Origin: Planctomycetaceae bacterium
GTDB taxonomy: Bacteria > Planctomycetota > UBA1135 > GCA-002686595
DNA length: 64,000 nt
Direction: 5' to 3'
Assembly (NCBI GenBank): GCA_016125265.1
Contig: WGMC01000030.1
Span: 62,001 to 126,000, forward strand
Within the stretch, counting starts at the first letter, position 1, and each line of letters begins with the position of its first letter. Below are positions 7,782-16,194 of this stretch, in pieces. The notes under the pieces were generated by a model. It was not told the origin of the DNA, did not search any database, and worked only from the letters and a program-made list of their open reading frames with translations. Both the position numbers and the translations under genes were made by a program.

Positions 7782-8958
7782 GTTCCACCGCCCGCGCGCG
7801 CACCGCACGGCCAATGGCCACACCCGTGAACGTCTGGCTCAGATGCAGGCCGGCGATCTGCTCGCCGTACGTTGCAAAACCGACGACTCCAAACCGCTGC
7901 AAGACGGCGGAGAGCTCCGGTACCTGCTCGGTGGCCCGGGCTTCCAATTGCCGCAGGATGCAGTCGAAGCCCAACACGGCGTCCACGCCGCCCATGCTTC
8001 GCGCGGCGGATTCCAGTTCGGCTTCGAGCTCGTCGATCAGGCGACCGCGTTCGCCGATCGACAGCACCAGTCCCTCGTCGATTGCGCAGAAGAACGACAG
8101 GCTGTCGTCGTCGTTTGCACGTTGCACCGCGCGGAGACAATCTCGCCCCGCGATGCGCACGACCAACGGATGGCGCGAGAAAACGTCCGGATCGAGTGCG
8201 CTGCGCTCCACGCCGATGTAGCGCGCGTAGGCGACGGCTGCCGGTTCGGCATCCAGTTCGAGCACACGCCGCTCCGACGGCACGGCTTCGGTAACGACCA
8301 GCTTGGCGTCGCCCGCGCGGAAGTGCTGCAACTGCAGCGTCTCGACGGGCCGCAGTGTGCGCACGATGGTCAACGTGGCGGCGCCGGTGCGGAACTTCCC
8401 ATCCACCAGCACGCGCGTCTCCCGGAACGCCAGGCCATCCGCCGCCGAGCCACCGACGAGCGGCACACCTGCAAGTGCCGTGTGCAGCGTGCTCGCGAGT
8501 TGCTCTTCCACCCGCGAAAGTCCGTCGACGAGCAGCAGCGCGAAGGTGCTGGCCGTGCCCGGGTTGGGACCGTCGCGCTCCGACTTGGCCAGCGCGTCGC
8601 GCACCGCGCGATGCAGGCCGCCCAGGTCCAGGTCGTCGACGTCGGGCAGGACCAACGTCGTCGAGCAAAAGTCCGGTCGTTTGAGAGCTAGGCCTACCAG
8701 CGAACCGCGGGTGCAGCCCTCGGGCCCGAACTCACCCGCCGTGGTGCAGCCGATCCACCGGGTTCCGGGGGACGCGGTCGCGAGCGCCTGCGCCACGGCG
8801 TCCAAGTCGTGCCCCGGCCCCGCAAAACACAGGGCGAGATCCTGGTCGGTCGGGCCCAGCAGCCGCACCAGTTCGGCACCCGCGGCCGCACTGTCCGGCG
8901 TCGATACCTGGGCGCTACACAGGGTCTCGAGCGCGGGCGCGGCGGGGTTGGTGCTCAT
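7771..8958 (-). CDS. FIST (N and C) domain sensor protein
   Basis: 395 aa. The N-terminal FIST domain has the signature GCTTAGEFGPEGC (about residues 73-85), and the C-terminal FIST_C domain ends GFATYGEQIAGLHLSQTFTG. FIST proteins are predicted small-ligand (often amino-acid) sensors feeding histidine kinases or methyl-accepting proteins; the ligand here is not known. No signal peptide or membrane segment is present, so it is cytoplasmic. Its stop overlaps the start of the hybrid kinase by 11 nt. The ATG is preceded by GATAGT with 6 nt spacing, a weaker form of the local promoter motif. Confidence 0.92.
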   Translation of the reverse strand: MSTNPAAPALETLCSAQVSTPDSAAAGAELVRLLGPTDQDLALCFAGPGHDLDAVAQALATASPGTRWIGCTTAGEFGPEGCTRGSLVGLALKRPDFCSTTLVLPDVDDLDLGGLHRAVRDALAKSERDGPNPGTASTFALLLVDGLSRVEEQLASTLHTALAGVPLVGGSAADGLAFRETRVLVDGKFRTGAATLTIVRTLRPVETLQLQHFRAGDAKLVVTEAVPSERRVLELDAEPAAVAYARYIGVERSALDPDVFSRHPLVVRIAGRDCLRAVQRANDDDSLSFFCAIDEGLVLSIGERGRLIDELEAELESAARSMGGVDAVLGFDCILRQLEARATEQVPELSAVLQRFGVVGFATYGEQIAGLHLSQTFTGVAIGRAVRARAVEHGA

Positions 8959-8964
8959 GGCTCG

Positions 8965-8970
8965 ACTATC
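8965..8970 (-). promoter_or_regulatory. Weak -10-like hexamer GATAGT, 6 nt before the FIST gene ATG
   Basis: Spacing to the ATG at 8958 matches the other cases, but the first base of the hexamer is G rather than T. An overlapping reading TAGTCG ends only 4 nt from the ATG. Confidence 0.3.
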
Positions 8971-9057
8971 GGGTCGCCCCGGGTGGGGATGAAGGTTCCC
9001 AGGGCGAAGCTAGGGGTTTCTCCGGAGATCGATGCCGGAACTGGGTCGATCTCGCTC

Positions 9058-9996
9058 TTACATTCGGCCCAGGACGAGCGCCACGAGTTCCCGCACCAAC
9101 TCGGGGCGTTTCGGATCGATGTGCGGGCCCTCGGTCCAGATCCACTCGGAACCCGCTGGCGCAGCCAGGCGCAGGGCGTCCATGGACCGGGCGGGCACCC
9201 GCTCGTCATCCGTGGAGGCGACGACGACGAGCGCGCGCCCGTCCAACTCCCGGACCCGCCGCCCCGCGTCCAGGGCCGCCCCGCGACCCACGTGGTGCAT
9301 CAGACCCGCGAGGGGACCGCGCAGCCAGGACCAGGCGACCTTCCGCGCCAGCGCGTGTTCGAGCCAGGCGCGGTTGTCGGCGCCGCCGTGCACCAACCAC
9401 ACCCGCCCGATCCGGCTGTCGAGGGCCGCGGACGTCGCCGCGAACGGCACCCCCAGGCTGGCGCCGAGCAGCTCAACGCGCTCGGGGTCCACTCCCGGCT
9501 CCTCTAGGAGCGCATCGATCGCGAGCGCCACGGCCGCGGGTGTGTCGAACAGCGCGGGCCGGACCTTGCCGAGGGCGTCCAGGCTTTGGCTCAGGCCCCG
9601 CGGCCGTTCGGGACCGTCGTAGGGGTAATCGAGGGCGGCCACGACCAGGCCCTGGGGGTCGCCGACGAGTTCCACCGCGTCGCGGCCCGTGCGGTGCCCG
9701 CCCAAGATCAGGACGAGCGGACCCGGCGGCGGCGGCGGGTCGGGGCGCAGTACGCGCAGCGAAAACGTCAGGCCGCTCGTCGAAGTGATCCAAAGCGTCT
9801 GGGTCACCACACCTTCGCGCACGCTTTCGACGGGGCCGCGCTCGACCGAAGCCAGTTGGCCGCGCCGACGCGCCACGTGCTCTTCGAGTTCGCCGCCGAG
9901 GCTCCACAGCCACAGTGCGAGCCCCGCAACCAGAGCCAACCCCAAAAGCGCCGCACGCGACAGCCACCGCAACATCCGCCGCCGCCGCGCACCCAT
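9058..9996 (-). CDS. Membrane-anchored alpha/beta hydrolase
   Basis: 312 aa. An Arg-rich start is followed by a signal anchor (LLGLALVAGLALWLWSLGG, about residues 15-34). The alpha/beta-hydrolase fold runs from about 80: LVLILGGHRTGRDAV resembles the oxyanion-hole strand, the nucleophile elbow is ELLGASLGVP (Ser in G-A-S-L-G), an acid candidate is VVASTDDERVP, and the terminal His is in EGPHIDPKRP. The catalytic domain therefore probably faces the periplasm. The substrate is unknown. The ATG shares one base with the rsgA stop (TGATG), so it is co-translated with rsgA. The frame stays open upstream, but that part is antisense to rsgA coding sequence. Confidence 0.85.
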   Translation of the reverse strand: MGARRRRMLRWLSRAALLGLALVAGLALWLWSLGGELEEHVARRRGQLASVERGPVESVREGVVTQTLWITSTSGLTFSLRVLRPDPPPPPGPLVLILGGHRTGRDAVELVGDPQGLVVAALDYPYDGPERPRGLSQSLDALGKVRPALFDTPAAVALAIDALLEEPGVDPERVELLGASLGVPFAATSAALDSRIGRVWLVHGGADNRAWLEHALARKVAWSWLRGPLAGLMHHVGRGAALDAGRRVRELDGRALVVVASTDDERVPARSMDALRLAAPAGSEWIWTEGPHIDPKRPELVRELVALVLGRM

Positions 9997-10964
9997 CAGG
10001 CGAACTCTCCGCTGATCGTCTCGACCTCCTCGGGCGGCGGATCCAGTTCGTCGAGGAGCTCGACGTACGTCAAGTAGCGCGACGGCGGGAGTTTGCCCGC
10101 TTCGGCCGCTTCCGCCACCGCGCAGCCAGGTTCGTGGTCGTGGCTGCAATCGGCGAAATGGCACTTGCCGAGGAACGGCGCAAACTCGGGGAAGCGGTAG
10201 CGCAGCTCGGTCTTGACGAGGCCGTGGGGGCGGAACGTGCGGATGCCCGGCGTGTCGATCACCAAACTTCCGTCGGCGAGGCTCACCATCGAGGAGAACG
10301 TGGTGGTGTGTTTGCCAGCGTCCCAATACTTGCTGACCTTGCCGATCTTGAGGCCTAATCCGGGTTCCAGCGCGTTCAGCAGGCTCGACTTGCCAACACC
10401 CGACGCGCCGTAGAACACGCTGGTTCTGCCCTTCAGGCGCTCGCGCAGCGTCTCCACGCCGTCGCCCCGCAACGCGCTGGTGGACAGCACCTCGTACCCC
10501 GCGGCTTCGTAGGTCGCGCGGATCGATTCCTCCTCGCCATCCTCGTCGAGGTCGACTTTGTTGAGCACCACCACGGCGGGGATCTCGCTCCAATGGCAGC
10601 CGACCAGGATGCGGTCGGCGCGGTTGGAGGAGAACTTGGGCGCCGCCAAGGAGCCCACCACGAACACCTGGTCGACGTTCGCAAAGAGAACCTGCTCGCG
10701 CGGATCGTGGCTCGACGCGACCTTCGACAACCAGTTGCGGCGCGGCAGCACCTCTTCGATGCGCGCGGGGTCCCCTTCCAACGTCACGCGGACACGATCG
10801 CCCACGGCCACGGGGGATTTGCGCTCGTTGAGCTCTTCGAAGAGCCGCCCACCCGGCGCACACGGCCGCGAGCGGCCGTCGATCAGGACGTGGTACACAC
10901 GCGCGTCGCCGCGCAGCACCAGTCCCTCGACCAAGTGGCTGCCATCGCTCGAACCGTTGGACAT
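9996..10964 (-). CDS. rsgA: Ribosome small-subunit-dependent GTPase RsgA
   Basis: 322 aa. This circularly permuted GTPase helps late assembly of the 30S subunit. An OB-fold N-terminus (GVGD-like PVAVGDRVRVTLEG) is followed by permuted G motifs: NKVDLDEDG (G4), then SALRGDGVETL (G5-like), P-loop GASGVGKSSLLNAL (G1), the G2 region KHTTTFSSM and DTPGIRTF (G3). The C-terminal zinc knuckle has CHFADCSHDHEPGC. All expected elements are present and in family order. The ATG follows TAAGAT by 7 nt. The alpha/beta hydrolase gene is co-translated downstream. Confidence 0.96.
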   Translation of the reverse strand: MSNGSSDGSHLVEGLVLRGDARVYHVLIDGRSRPCAPGGRLFEELNERKSPVAVGDRVRVTLEGDPARIEEVLPRRNWLSKVASSHDPREQVLFANVDQVFVVGSLAAPKFSSNRADRILVGCHWSEIPAVVVLNKVDLDEDGEEESIRATYEAAGYEVLSTSALRGDGVETLRERLKGRTSVFYGASGVGKSSLLNALEPGLGLKIGKVSKYWDAGKHTTTFSSMVSLADGSLVIDTPGIRTFRPHGLVKTELRYRFPEFAPFLGKCHFADCSHDHEPGCAVAEAAEAGKLPPSRYLTYVELLDELDPPPEEVETISGEFA

Positions 10965-10971
10965 CGGTGCG

Positions 10972-10977
10972 ATCTTA
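10972..10977 (-). promoter_or_regulatory. -10-like hexamer TAAGAT, 7 nt before rsgA ATG
   Basis: On the minus strand TAAGAT is followed by seven bases and the ATG at 10964, with no Shine-Dalgarno sequence: leaderless type. Confidence 0.6.
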
Positions 10978-11007
10978 CGCCCAAGCGAGTCGCGAGAAGC
11001 CCCGCGC

Positions 11008-12444
11008 TCAACCCTGGATGGTCAACAACGCCGGAGGGCCCAGGTAGGCATCGAAACCGACAAGGCCCAAGAGCTGCAGCGACGGCGTCAGCCCCAGAAG
11101 CGACGGAGACGCGGGCAGGGTGAGGGACGCGTTGCCCGTTCCGGAAAAGCCCAGGTACAAGGGATCGAGGCTCAACGCGCTGGCGGTATCGATCATCAGC
11201 CAGCCCTCCACCCCGGGCAGGGAGAGGGGCGGTTTCGCGTTCCACGAGAGCCACGGCCACGCCAGGGAGAGCGGCGATCCGGCGACCTTCAAGGTGACCT
11301 GCCCGCCGAGCGGCACGCCGCTTGGCTCGAACTGCCCGTGCGGGAGGGCGAAGGGGAGTTCCTTCGTCACGCTGGGGGCGAAGGAAAGGACCGCGGGGCC
11401 CAGTAAGCCGTCGCCGCCCACGCCCGGTTGCAGTGAGAGGTCGGCCGCGATCAGCGCGCGTCCAACGCCGAAGTTCGAGAGCGCCGTGCCTCCCGGGAGG
11501 GCGACGAAACCGCCCTGGGTGGTCGTCGATTTGCCCCGGCCGCCGCGCAGGAGCGCCCCTTGGCCACCCGCCAGGAAGGCATCGCTGTCGTCCAGGACGA
11601 GGCCCGGCGCGCCCGCGCCCGCGACGAACAGTGCGACGCCGCCATCGCCGCCGCGCACGGACGTGCGCGCCATGTGCACGCGCGAGTTGCGCGCGTGGAT
11701 GCCCGGGCCCGCCTGTCCGAGCTGTTGGCCGGCGAGGAGACCAAGGGCTCCGTTGCCGAACACGGTGCAACCACTGAGCGTGACGTGGGAGTGCTCCACC
11801 CGCAATCCCGCGAGGCCGTTGCCCGCCAAAGCCCCCTGGGCTGAACTCAGCACGCCTCGCAGGTCGCAGCTTTCGAACAGGACGATCGCGGCATTGGAAA
11901 CGTCGACGACGCCGCGCAGGGGGCCGCCGTTCGTCACTTGGTACGGCGCCTGGTGCGCGATGTCGACGAGCGAAACGGCGCCGGCGCAATCTCGGACCTC
12001 CAACGCAGTGCCCGGGCCCGGCGGCGGCAGCAGCCGGAAGCCGACCACTCGGACTTGGGTGCCGCCCGGCACGTTGCGCACGATCAGCGCCGGTTTGCCC
12101 GGGGGTGCGGGCGTGGCGAGGTCGGGCGGCGGAGGACCCGAGGCCAATAGGAACGTCGAGGACGAACCCGCCCCGATGAGCGATACCGGCTTCGAAATCA
12201 CGATGCCGGCGTAGGTGCCCGGGCCGACGAGCAGCGTCGAACCCGCGGGCGACTGATCGATCGCCGTTTGTAGATTCGTGTAGGTCGGCCCCGCACTCGG
12301 CGAACCCACGACGATCAACCCACCCATGGGGGGCTGGCCGACGCTCTGGGCAGCGGCCGGCGCGGCATCGACGGCGAGCGCGGCTGCCGCGAGCGCCGCT
12401 CTGGCGAACGACGTGATGCGGCAACCGATGAGGGGGGATCGCAT
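11008..12444 (-). CDS. Secreted right-handed beta-helix protein with shared C-terminal module
   Basis: 478 aa. A signal peptide ending near AAPAAAQS is followed by a pectate-lyase-like opening (TNLQTAIDQSPAGSTLLVGP, GTYAGIVISKPVSLIGAG). Short repeating turns follow, each with small hydrophobic strands typical of a parallel beta-helix (DCAGAVSLVDI, SNAAIVLFESCDLRG, VEHSHVTLSGCTVFGNG, ARNSRVHMARTSVRGGDGG). The last ~70 residues (GTGNASLTLPASPSLLG to LGLVGFDAYLGPPAL) resemble the C-terminal module of six other secreted genes here. No catalytic residues are recognisable, so it may be a structural or binding surface protein. The helix annotation is by repeat pattern. Confidence 0.8.
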   Translation of the reverse strand: MRSPLIGCRITSFARAALAAAALAVDAAPAAAQSVGQPPMGGLIVVGSPSAGPTYTNLQTAIDQSPAGSTLLVGPGTYAGIVISKPVSLIGAGSSSTFLLASGPPPPDLATPAPPGKPALIVRNVPGGTQVRVVGFRLLPPPGPGTALEVRDCAGAVSLVDIAHQAPYQVTNGGPLRGVVDVSNAAIVLFESCDLRGVLSSAQGALAGNGLAGLRVEHSHVTLSGCTVFGNGALGLLAGQQLGQAGPGIHARNSRVHMARTSVRGGDGGVALFVAGAGAPGLVLDDSDAFLAGGQGALLRGGRGKSTTTQGGFVALPGGTALSNFGVGRALIAADLSLQPGVGGDGLLGPAVLSFAPSVTKELPFALPHGQFEPSGVPLGGQVTLKVAGSPLSLAWPWLSWNAKPPLSLPGVEGWLMIDTASALSLDPLYLGFSGTGNASLTLPASPSLLGLTPSLQLLGLVGFDAYLGPPALLTIQG

Positions 12445-12583
12445 GTTCCGCGGGGGGAGGACGGGACTCCGAGGGCTGGCGCGAAGCTCACCACGGCAGG
12501 TGGTCCCCGCGCCGGGGGCTCCATCCTGCCCGAAAGCTCCAATCCCTAGTGCGTCAAGTGTCCGTGTCTTCCGCGCGGGCCGC

Positions 12584-12589
12584 TACCCT
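12584..12589 (+). promoter_or_regulatory. -10-like hexamer TACCCT, 8 nt before GTG
   Basis: TACCCT is followed by TGGCCGCC and the GTG at 12598. It supports GTG over the in-frame TTG at 12589, which would overlap the hexamer. Confidence 0.5.
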
Positions 12590-12597
12590 TGGCCGCC

Positions 12598-13341
12598 GTG
12601 AACGGGCCCGGGGACGTCATCCATAGCCGCCAGAACCCCCTCCTGGGGCGGGTGAAGGCCGTCCGGGCCGGGCGGGAGCCGGGTTGGATCGTCCTGGAGG
12701 GGGAGCGGCTGGTGGCGGACGCCGTGGCCGGCGGACTCGGCATCGACGTGCTTCTGCTGGCCGAGGGACGCGGGGTTCCCGCTGGGCTCGCCAACCTCGC
12801 CCCGCGCACCCGGCGGGTGGACGCGGAGGTCCTCGCGTCGGTTTCGTCCCTCGATTCGTCCCCGGGCTGCCTCGCACTGGCCCCGGCGCCCCCGCTCCGC
12901 CCGCTGCCGACGGCGGGCCCCCGGTCCTTGCTGGCCGTGGTCGCGGGGGTCCAAGACCCGGGCAACTTCGGCGCCATCGCACGGGTGGCCGAGGCCGCGG
13001 GCGCCAGCGGTTTGGTGCGTCTGGGCGGCGCGCAGCCGTTCGGCGACAAGGCGCTGCGCGGGTCCATGGGAAGTCTGCTGCGCCTGCCGGTGTACGGGCA
13101 GGTCGAGCCCGGCGAGCTCGCGGCGAAGGGCTACCGCTTGGTCGCGGCGGCGACACGCGGCGGCGCGGACCCGCGCCGCTTCGATTGGTCGGGGCCGGTG
13201 GCGCTTTGGATCCCCGGCGAAGCGGGCGGCGATGCGCCGGCGGGTGCGGAGGCAGTGACGCTGCCGATGGCTGGCCAAGTGGAATCGCTCAACGTGGCGG
13301 TGGCGGCCGCGCTGCTGCTCTACGCGGCGGGGCGGGTATGA
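12598..13341 (+). CDS. SpoU/TrmH-family RNA 2'-O-ribose methyltransferase
   Basis: 247 aa. An N-terminal substrate-binding domain (IHSRQNPLLGRVKAVR, VLEGERLVADAV) is followed by the knotted SPOUT catalytic domain. Motif 1 is GVQDPGNFGAIARVAEAAG, motif 2 LWIPGEAGG and motif 3 ESLNVAVAAALLLYA. It methylates a ribose 2'-OH in rRNA using S-adenosylmethionine; the exact nucleotide cannot be read from sequence. The motif 2 loop usually has G-N/S-E, here P-G-E. The start is GTG, chosen by the hexamer upstream. The stop overlaps the haemoglobin gene by ATGA. Confidence 0.92.
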   Translation: MNGPGDVIHSRQNPLLGRVKAVRAGREPGWIVLEGERLVADAVAGGLGIDVLLLAEGRGVPAGLANLAPRTRRVDAEVLASVSSLDSSPGCLALAPAPPLRPLPTAGPRSLLAVVAGVQDPGNFGAIARVAEAAGASGLVRLGGAQPFGDKALRGSMGSLLRLPVYGQVEPGELAAKGYRLVAAATRGGADPRRFDWSGPVALWIPGEAGGDAPAGAEAVTLPMAGQVESLNVAVAAALLLYAAGRV

Positions 13342-13733
13342 GCGGGCAACCGGGCGGCGGTTCGGTGGAGCACGAGCTCTACGCGCGCATCGGCGAGACC
13401 GGATTCGAACGGCTCGTGGCGGGCTTCTACCGCCGCGTGCGCACCGACGATCTGCTCGCGCCGCTCTACCCACCCGACGACTGGGAGGGCGCCGAACAGC
13501 GCCTCCGCGACTTCCTCGTCGGCCGCTTCGGCGGTCCGCCGCGCTACATCGAAGCCCGCGGCCATCCGCGCCTGCGCATGCGGCACGCGGGATTCCCCGT
13601 CGACCAGACGGCGCGCGACCGCTGGATGGCACTGATGGAAGCGAGCCTCGCCGAAGCCGAGTTGCCGATCGAAGAGACGGAGTTCCTGCGTGCGTTCTTC
13701 GCCCAGGTCGCGACGTTCCTGATCAACCGCTGA
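13338..13733 (+). CDS. Group II truncated haemoglobin
   Basis: 131 aa. Truncated 2-on-2 globin: ELYARIGETGFERLVAGFYR starts helices A/B, YPPDDWEGAEQRLRDFLVGRFGGPPRYIEARG covers C/E with the family Phe/Gly pattern, and HPRLRMRHAGFPVD contains the probable proximal His (MRHAGF) of helix F. RWMALMEASL gives helix G with its Trp. It binds haem and probably O2 or NO in the cytoplasm. The ATG overlaps the preceding methyltransferase stop (ATGA), so both are made from one mRNA. A function linking them is not evident. Confidence 0.9.
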   Translation: MSGQPGGGSVEHELYARIGETGFERLVAGFYRRVRTDDLLAPLYPPDDWEGAEQRLRDFLVGRFGGPPRYIEARGHPRLRMRHAGFPVDQTARDRWMALMEASLAEAELPIEETEFLRAFFAQVATFLINR

Positions 13734-13885
13734 TCCACCGCGGTGCGGACTCGCCGCTGAGCACGGCACGCGCCCCACGGCGATGCGGTTGCAGTCCGGT
13801 GACCAAATGGACCTACCGCACCGGGCGGGAGACTGGCGGGGATGTGGACCCTGTGTGAAGATGGCCGCCGCCCGAGGGGGCGCCG

Positions 13886-14722
13886 GTGGAACAGGTCAAC
13901 ACCCGAAGCGGTTGGGGCGGCAAGTTGCGGTTGCTCGCGCGCGGGGATGCGCAGGAGCTGGCGACTTGGCTGCGCGAACCCCTGGGACGCGGGACTGCGG
14001 GGGCCCTGGTGGCGGCAATCGTCGGGGGGTGTGCGCTCTACGGATTCGCGCTCGGCTTCTGGCGCGCTCCGCTGCAAGGACTCTTCGTGGCAATCAAGTT
14101 GCCCGGTCTGGTGTTCTTGACGCTGCTGGTGAACGGCGGGATCAATGGGATGCTGGGGCAGCTCCTCGGGACCGGCATGACGTTCCGGCAGACGGTGGTG
14201 TGCTGCTTGATGAGCTTCGCCACCTTCGCGCTGCTCGTCGGATCCCTGAGTCCGATCGTACTGCTCTGGGTGTTGGACGCGCCCGATCCCTTGGGTCCCG
14301 ACGGCCGCGTCTGGTACCTGCACTTCCTCCTGGCGAACACCGCGATCATCGCCATGGCCGGCGTGATCGCCAACTTCAAGTTGCTGCGGCTGATCGGAGC
14401 GTTCACGGGCAGCCCATCGATCGCGCGGCGCACGCTGTTCGCCTGGTTGGCGGGCAACTTGTTCGTGGGCGCGCAGCTCTCCTTCCTCTTCCGGCCGTTC
14501 TTTGGCAATCCGCGCCTCCCGGTCGAGTTCCTGCGCCCCAATCCGCTGGATGGCAACTTCTACCAGACGGTCTGGTACATGTTCAGCGAGTCCGTCGGCG
14601 GCGCTGGTCCGTTGTTGATCGAGCTCCTGCCCGTCCCCGTGGGACTCGCGATTGCGTACTTCCTGGCGGAACACTTCAAAAGGTCCACTCCACCCAGTCC
14701 GTCCCGAGTCCATGAACCCTGA
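13886..14722 (+). CDS. Polytopic membrane protein, paralogue of the next gene
   Basis: 278 aa, GTG start preceded by GAGGGGG. A ~45-residue N-terminal amphipathic region (LRLLARGDAQELATWLREPL) leads to six or seven transmembrane segments, starting with LVAAIVGGCALYGFALGFW. Later segments include LVFLTLLVNGGINGMLGQLL, FATFALLVGSLSPIVLLWVL and ELLPVPVGLAIAYFLAEHF. The spacing of helix 1, the YGFALGFWRAPLQGLFVAIK loop and helix 2 closely matches the downstream protein (FGLILGTYSGGVQLWAAPLK), indicating duplication. No transporter or enzyme motif is recognised. Confidence 0.8.
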   Translation: MEQVNTRSGWGGKLRLLARGDAQELATWLREPLGRGTAGALVAAIVGGCALYGFALGFWRAPLQGLFVAIKLPGLVFLTLLVNGGINGMLGQLLGTGMTFRQTVVCCLMSFATFALLVGSLSPIVLLWVLDAPDPLGPDGRVWYLHFLLANTAIIAMAGVIANFKLLRLIGAFTGSPSIARRTLFAWLAGNLFVGAQLSFLFRPFFGNPRLPVEFLRPNPLDGNFYQTVWYMFSESVGGAGPLLIELLPVPVGLAIAYFLAEHFKRSTPPSPSRVHEP

Positions 14723-15473
14723 GCAACCGACCCCCGAACCGACCGAGCCGGTCGAAGTGCAAGCGGCGGCTAGAGCGCTGCCCTCCGTGCCCCGCCCTCG
14801 TGCCGGATGGCTCGAAATCGAACCGATGGAGGGCCCGGCGACGTTTGGCAACGTGACCGAGGCGCTGCTGCGCCGACCGGGCCGGTTGCTGCACAAGGGC
14901 AGCCACAGTGGCATCGGCTTGAGCGGCAAACTCATCCTCGTCGCTGCCGTTTCCCTCGCCGTGTTCGGACTGATCCTCGGCACCTATTCGGGGGGTGTGC
15001 AGCTCTGGGCGGCGCCGCTCAAGTTGATCCTCGGCATGACCGTGGCATCGCTGATCTGCTTCCCGAGCCTCTACATCTTCAGCGCGATGGACGGGCTCGA
15101 GGCGCGACCGGCGCAGTTGGCGACTCTGCTGCTTGCGACCATCGCGTTGACGGCGCTCTTGCTGCTGGGTTTCGCCCCGGTGGTGTGGGTCTTCTGCGTG
15201 TCGACGGAGTCGTTGCCCTTCATCGGCACCCTGGTGGTGATCTTCTGGCTGATCGGCCTCTACTTCGGCCGTCGGATCCTGTCGGGAGCCGCGGGCGCGC
15301 TGGGCGCCAGGTCCTCGGGCTTCATCCGCCTGTGGGTCGTGATCTTCACCATCGTGGCGCTGCAGATGGGCACTTCGCTGCGGCCGCTGATCGGGACGGC
15401 CGACACGTTCCTGCCGACGGAGAAGCGCTTCTTCCTGCAACATTGGGCGGAACAAATCACCGACGAGGAGTGA
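14712..15473 (+). CDS. Polytopic membrane protein, paralogue of the preceding gene
   Basis: 253 aa. A Pro/Glu-rich N-terminus (NPEQPTPEPTEPVEVQ) is followed by WLEIEPMEGPATF and about six hydrophobic segments (LILVAAVSLAVFGLILGTY, LKLILGMTVASLICFPSLYI, LATLLLATIALTALLLLGF, FIGTLVVIFWLIGLYFG and others). It ends with FFLQHWAEQITDEE. The ATG overlaps the upstream stop by 11 nt, so the two membrane proteins are co-translated and may form a heteromer. Function unknown. Confidence 0.8.
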   Translation: MNPEQPTPEPTEPVEVQAAARALPSVPRPRAGWLEIEPMEGPATFGNVTEALLRRPGRLLHKGSHSGIGLSGKLILVAAVSLAVFGLILGTYSGGVQLWAAPLKLILGMTVASLICFPSLYIFSAMDGLEARPAQLATLLLATIALTALLLLGFAPVVWVFCVSTESLPFIGTLVVIFWLIGLYFGRRILSGAAGALGARSSGFIRLWVVIFTIVALQMGTSLRPLIGTADTFLPTEKRFFLQHWAEQITDEE

Positions 15474-15478
15474 CTGCC

Positions 15479-16048
15479 ATGGTAGATCTGGACAAAGCGC
15501 TCGCCACCCAAGTGGCGAACATCGAGAAAAAAACCGGCAAGTCGATGGCGCAGCTCACGAAGCTCGTCGCCGCCAGCAAACTCGCCAAACACAGCGAGTT
15601 GGTGGCGATGTTGAAAGAGACGCTCGGTCTCGGTCACGGCGACGCCAATACGGTGGTGCACCTCGCCAAGAAGTCCACGGAGCCCGCTGCCGCGAAGGGG
15701 AGCTCGACCGAAGCGGTGCTGGACGGGCTCTACACCGGGCCGAAGGCGGCCCTCCGCCCTATCCACGACAAACTGCTGGCGGCGATGAAGAAGTTCGGGG
15801 CGTTCGAAGAAGCGCCCAAGAAGAGCTACGTCAGCTACAGGCGGAACAAGCAGTTCGCGATGGTGGGCCCAGCGACCAACACTCGCGTGGAAGTCGGCCT
15901 CAACATCAAGGGGCTGCCCGCGAATGCCCGGCTCCTCGACCAGGGCACCGGCAAGATGTGCAACTACGTCGTCCGCCTGACCGACCCCAAGGAAGTGGAC
16001 GCCGAACTCCTGGATTGGATCCGGTCGGCCTACGACGCGGCCGGCTGA
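15479..16048 (+). CDS. DUF4287/DUF5655 domain protein
   Basis: 189 aa. The N-terminal helical part (QVANIEKKTGKSMAQLTKLV, MLKETLGLGHGDANTVVHLA) matches the DUF4287 pattern. The C-terminal ~110 residues (GPKAALRPIHDKLLAAMKKF, APKKSYVSYRRNKQFAMVGP, EVGLNIKGLPANARL) match DUF5655, a small alpha/beta domain often predicted to bind nucleic acid or act in stress responses. It starts five nt after the previous stop and is probably in the same operon. Biochemical role unknown. Confidence 0.85.
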   Translation: MVDLDKALATQVANIEKKTGKSMAQLTKLVAASKLAKHSELVAMLKETLGLGHGDANTVVHLAKKSTEPAAAKGSSTEAVLDGLYTGPKAALRPIHDKLLAAMKKFGAFEEAPKKSYVSYRRNKQFAMVGPATNTRVEVGLNIKGLPANARLLDQGTGKMCNYVVRLTDPKEVDAELLDWIRSAYDAAG

Positions 16049-16164
16049 ACCCCGCACGCATCCCGGTCGCAAGCCCAGTTGCCGGGGGCACCGAGGCGGG
16101 GGCTTCTGGGATTGGTTCCGGGCGAGCGACGCGGCGGCGCTAGGGTTGCGTTCCCGTTACCGCG

Positions 16165-16180
16165 TCGAGCACACGCTCGA
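16165..16180. promoter_or_regulatory. Inverted repeat TCGAGC-N4-GCTCGA directly upstream of a -10
   Basis: A perfect 6-bp inverted repeat with a 4-bp spacer (ACAC) ends one base before the TAGGAT hexamer. Its position, covering the -35/-10 spacer, suits a repressor operator. The regulator is unknown. Confidence 0.4.
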
Positions 16181-16181
16181 A

Positions 16182-16187
16182 TAGGAT
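16182..16187 (+). promoter_or_regulatory. -10-like hexamer TAGGAT, 7 nt before ATG
   Basis: TAGGAT, CGCCGAC and the ATG at 16195 follow one another without a ribosome binding site. Confidence 0.55.
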
Positions 16188-16194
16188 CGCCGAC

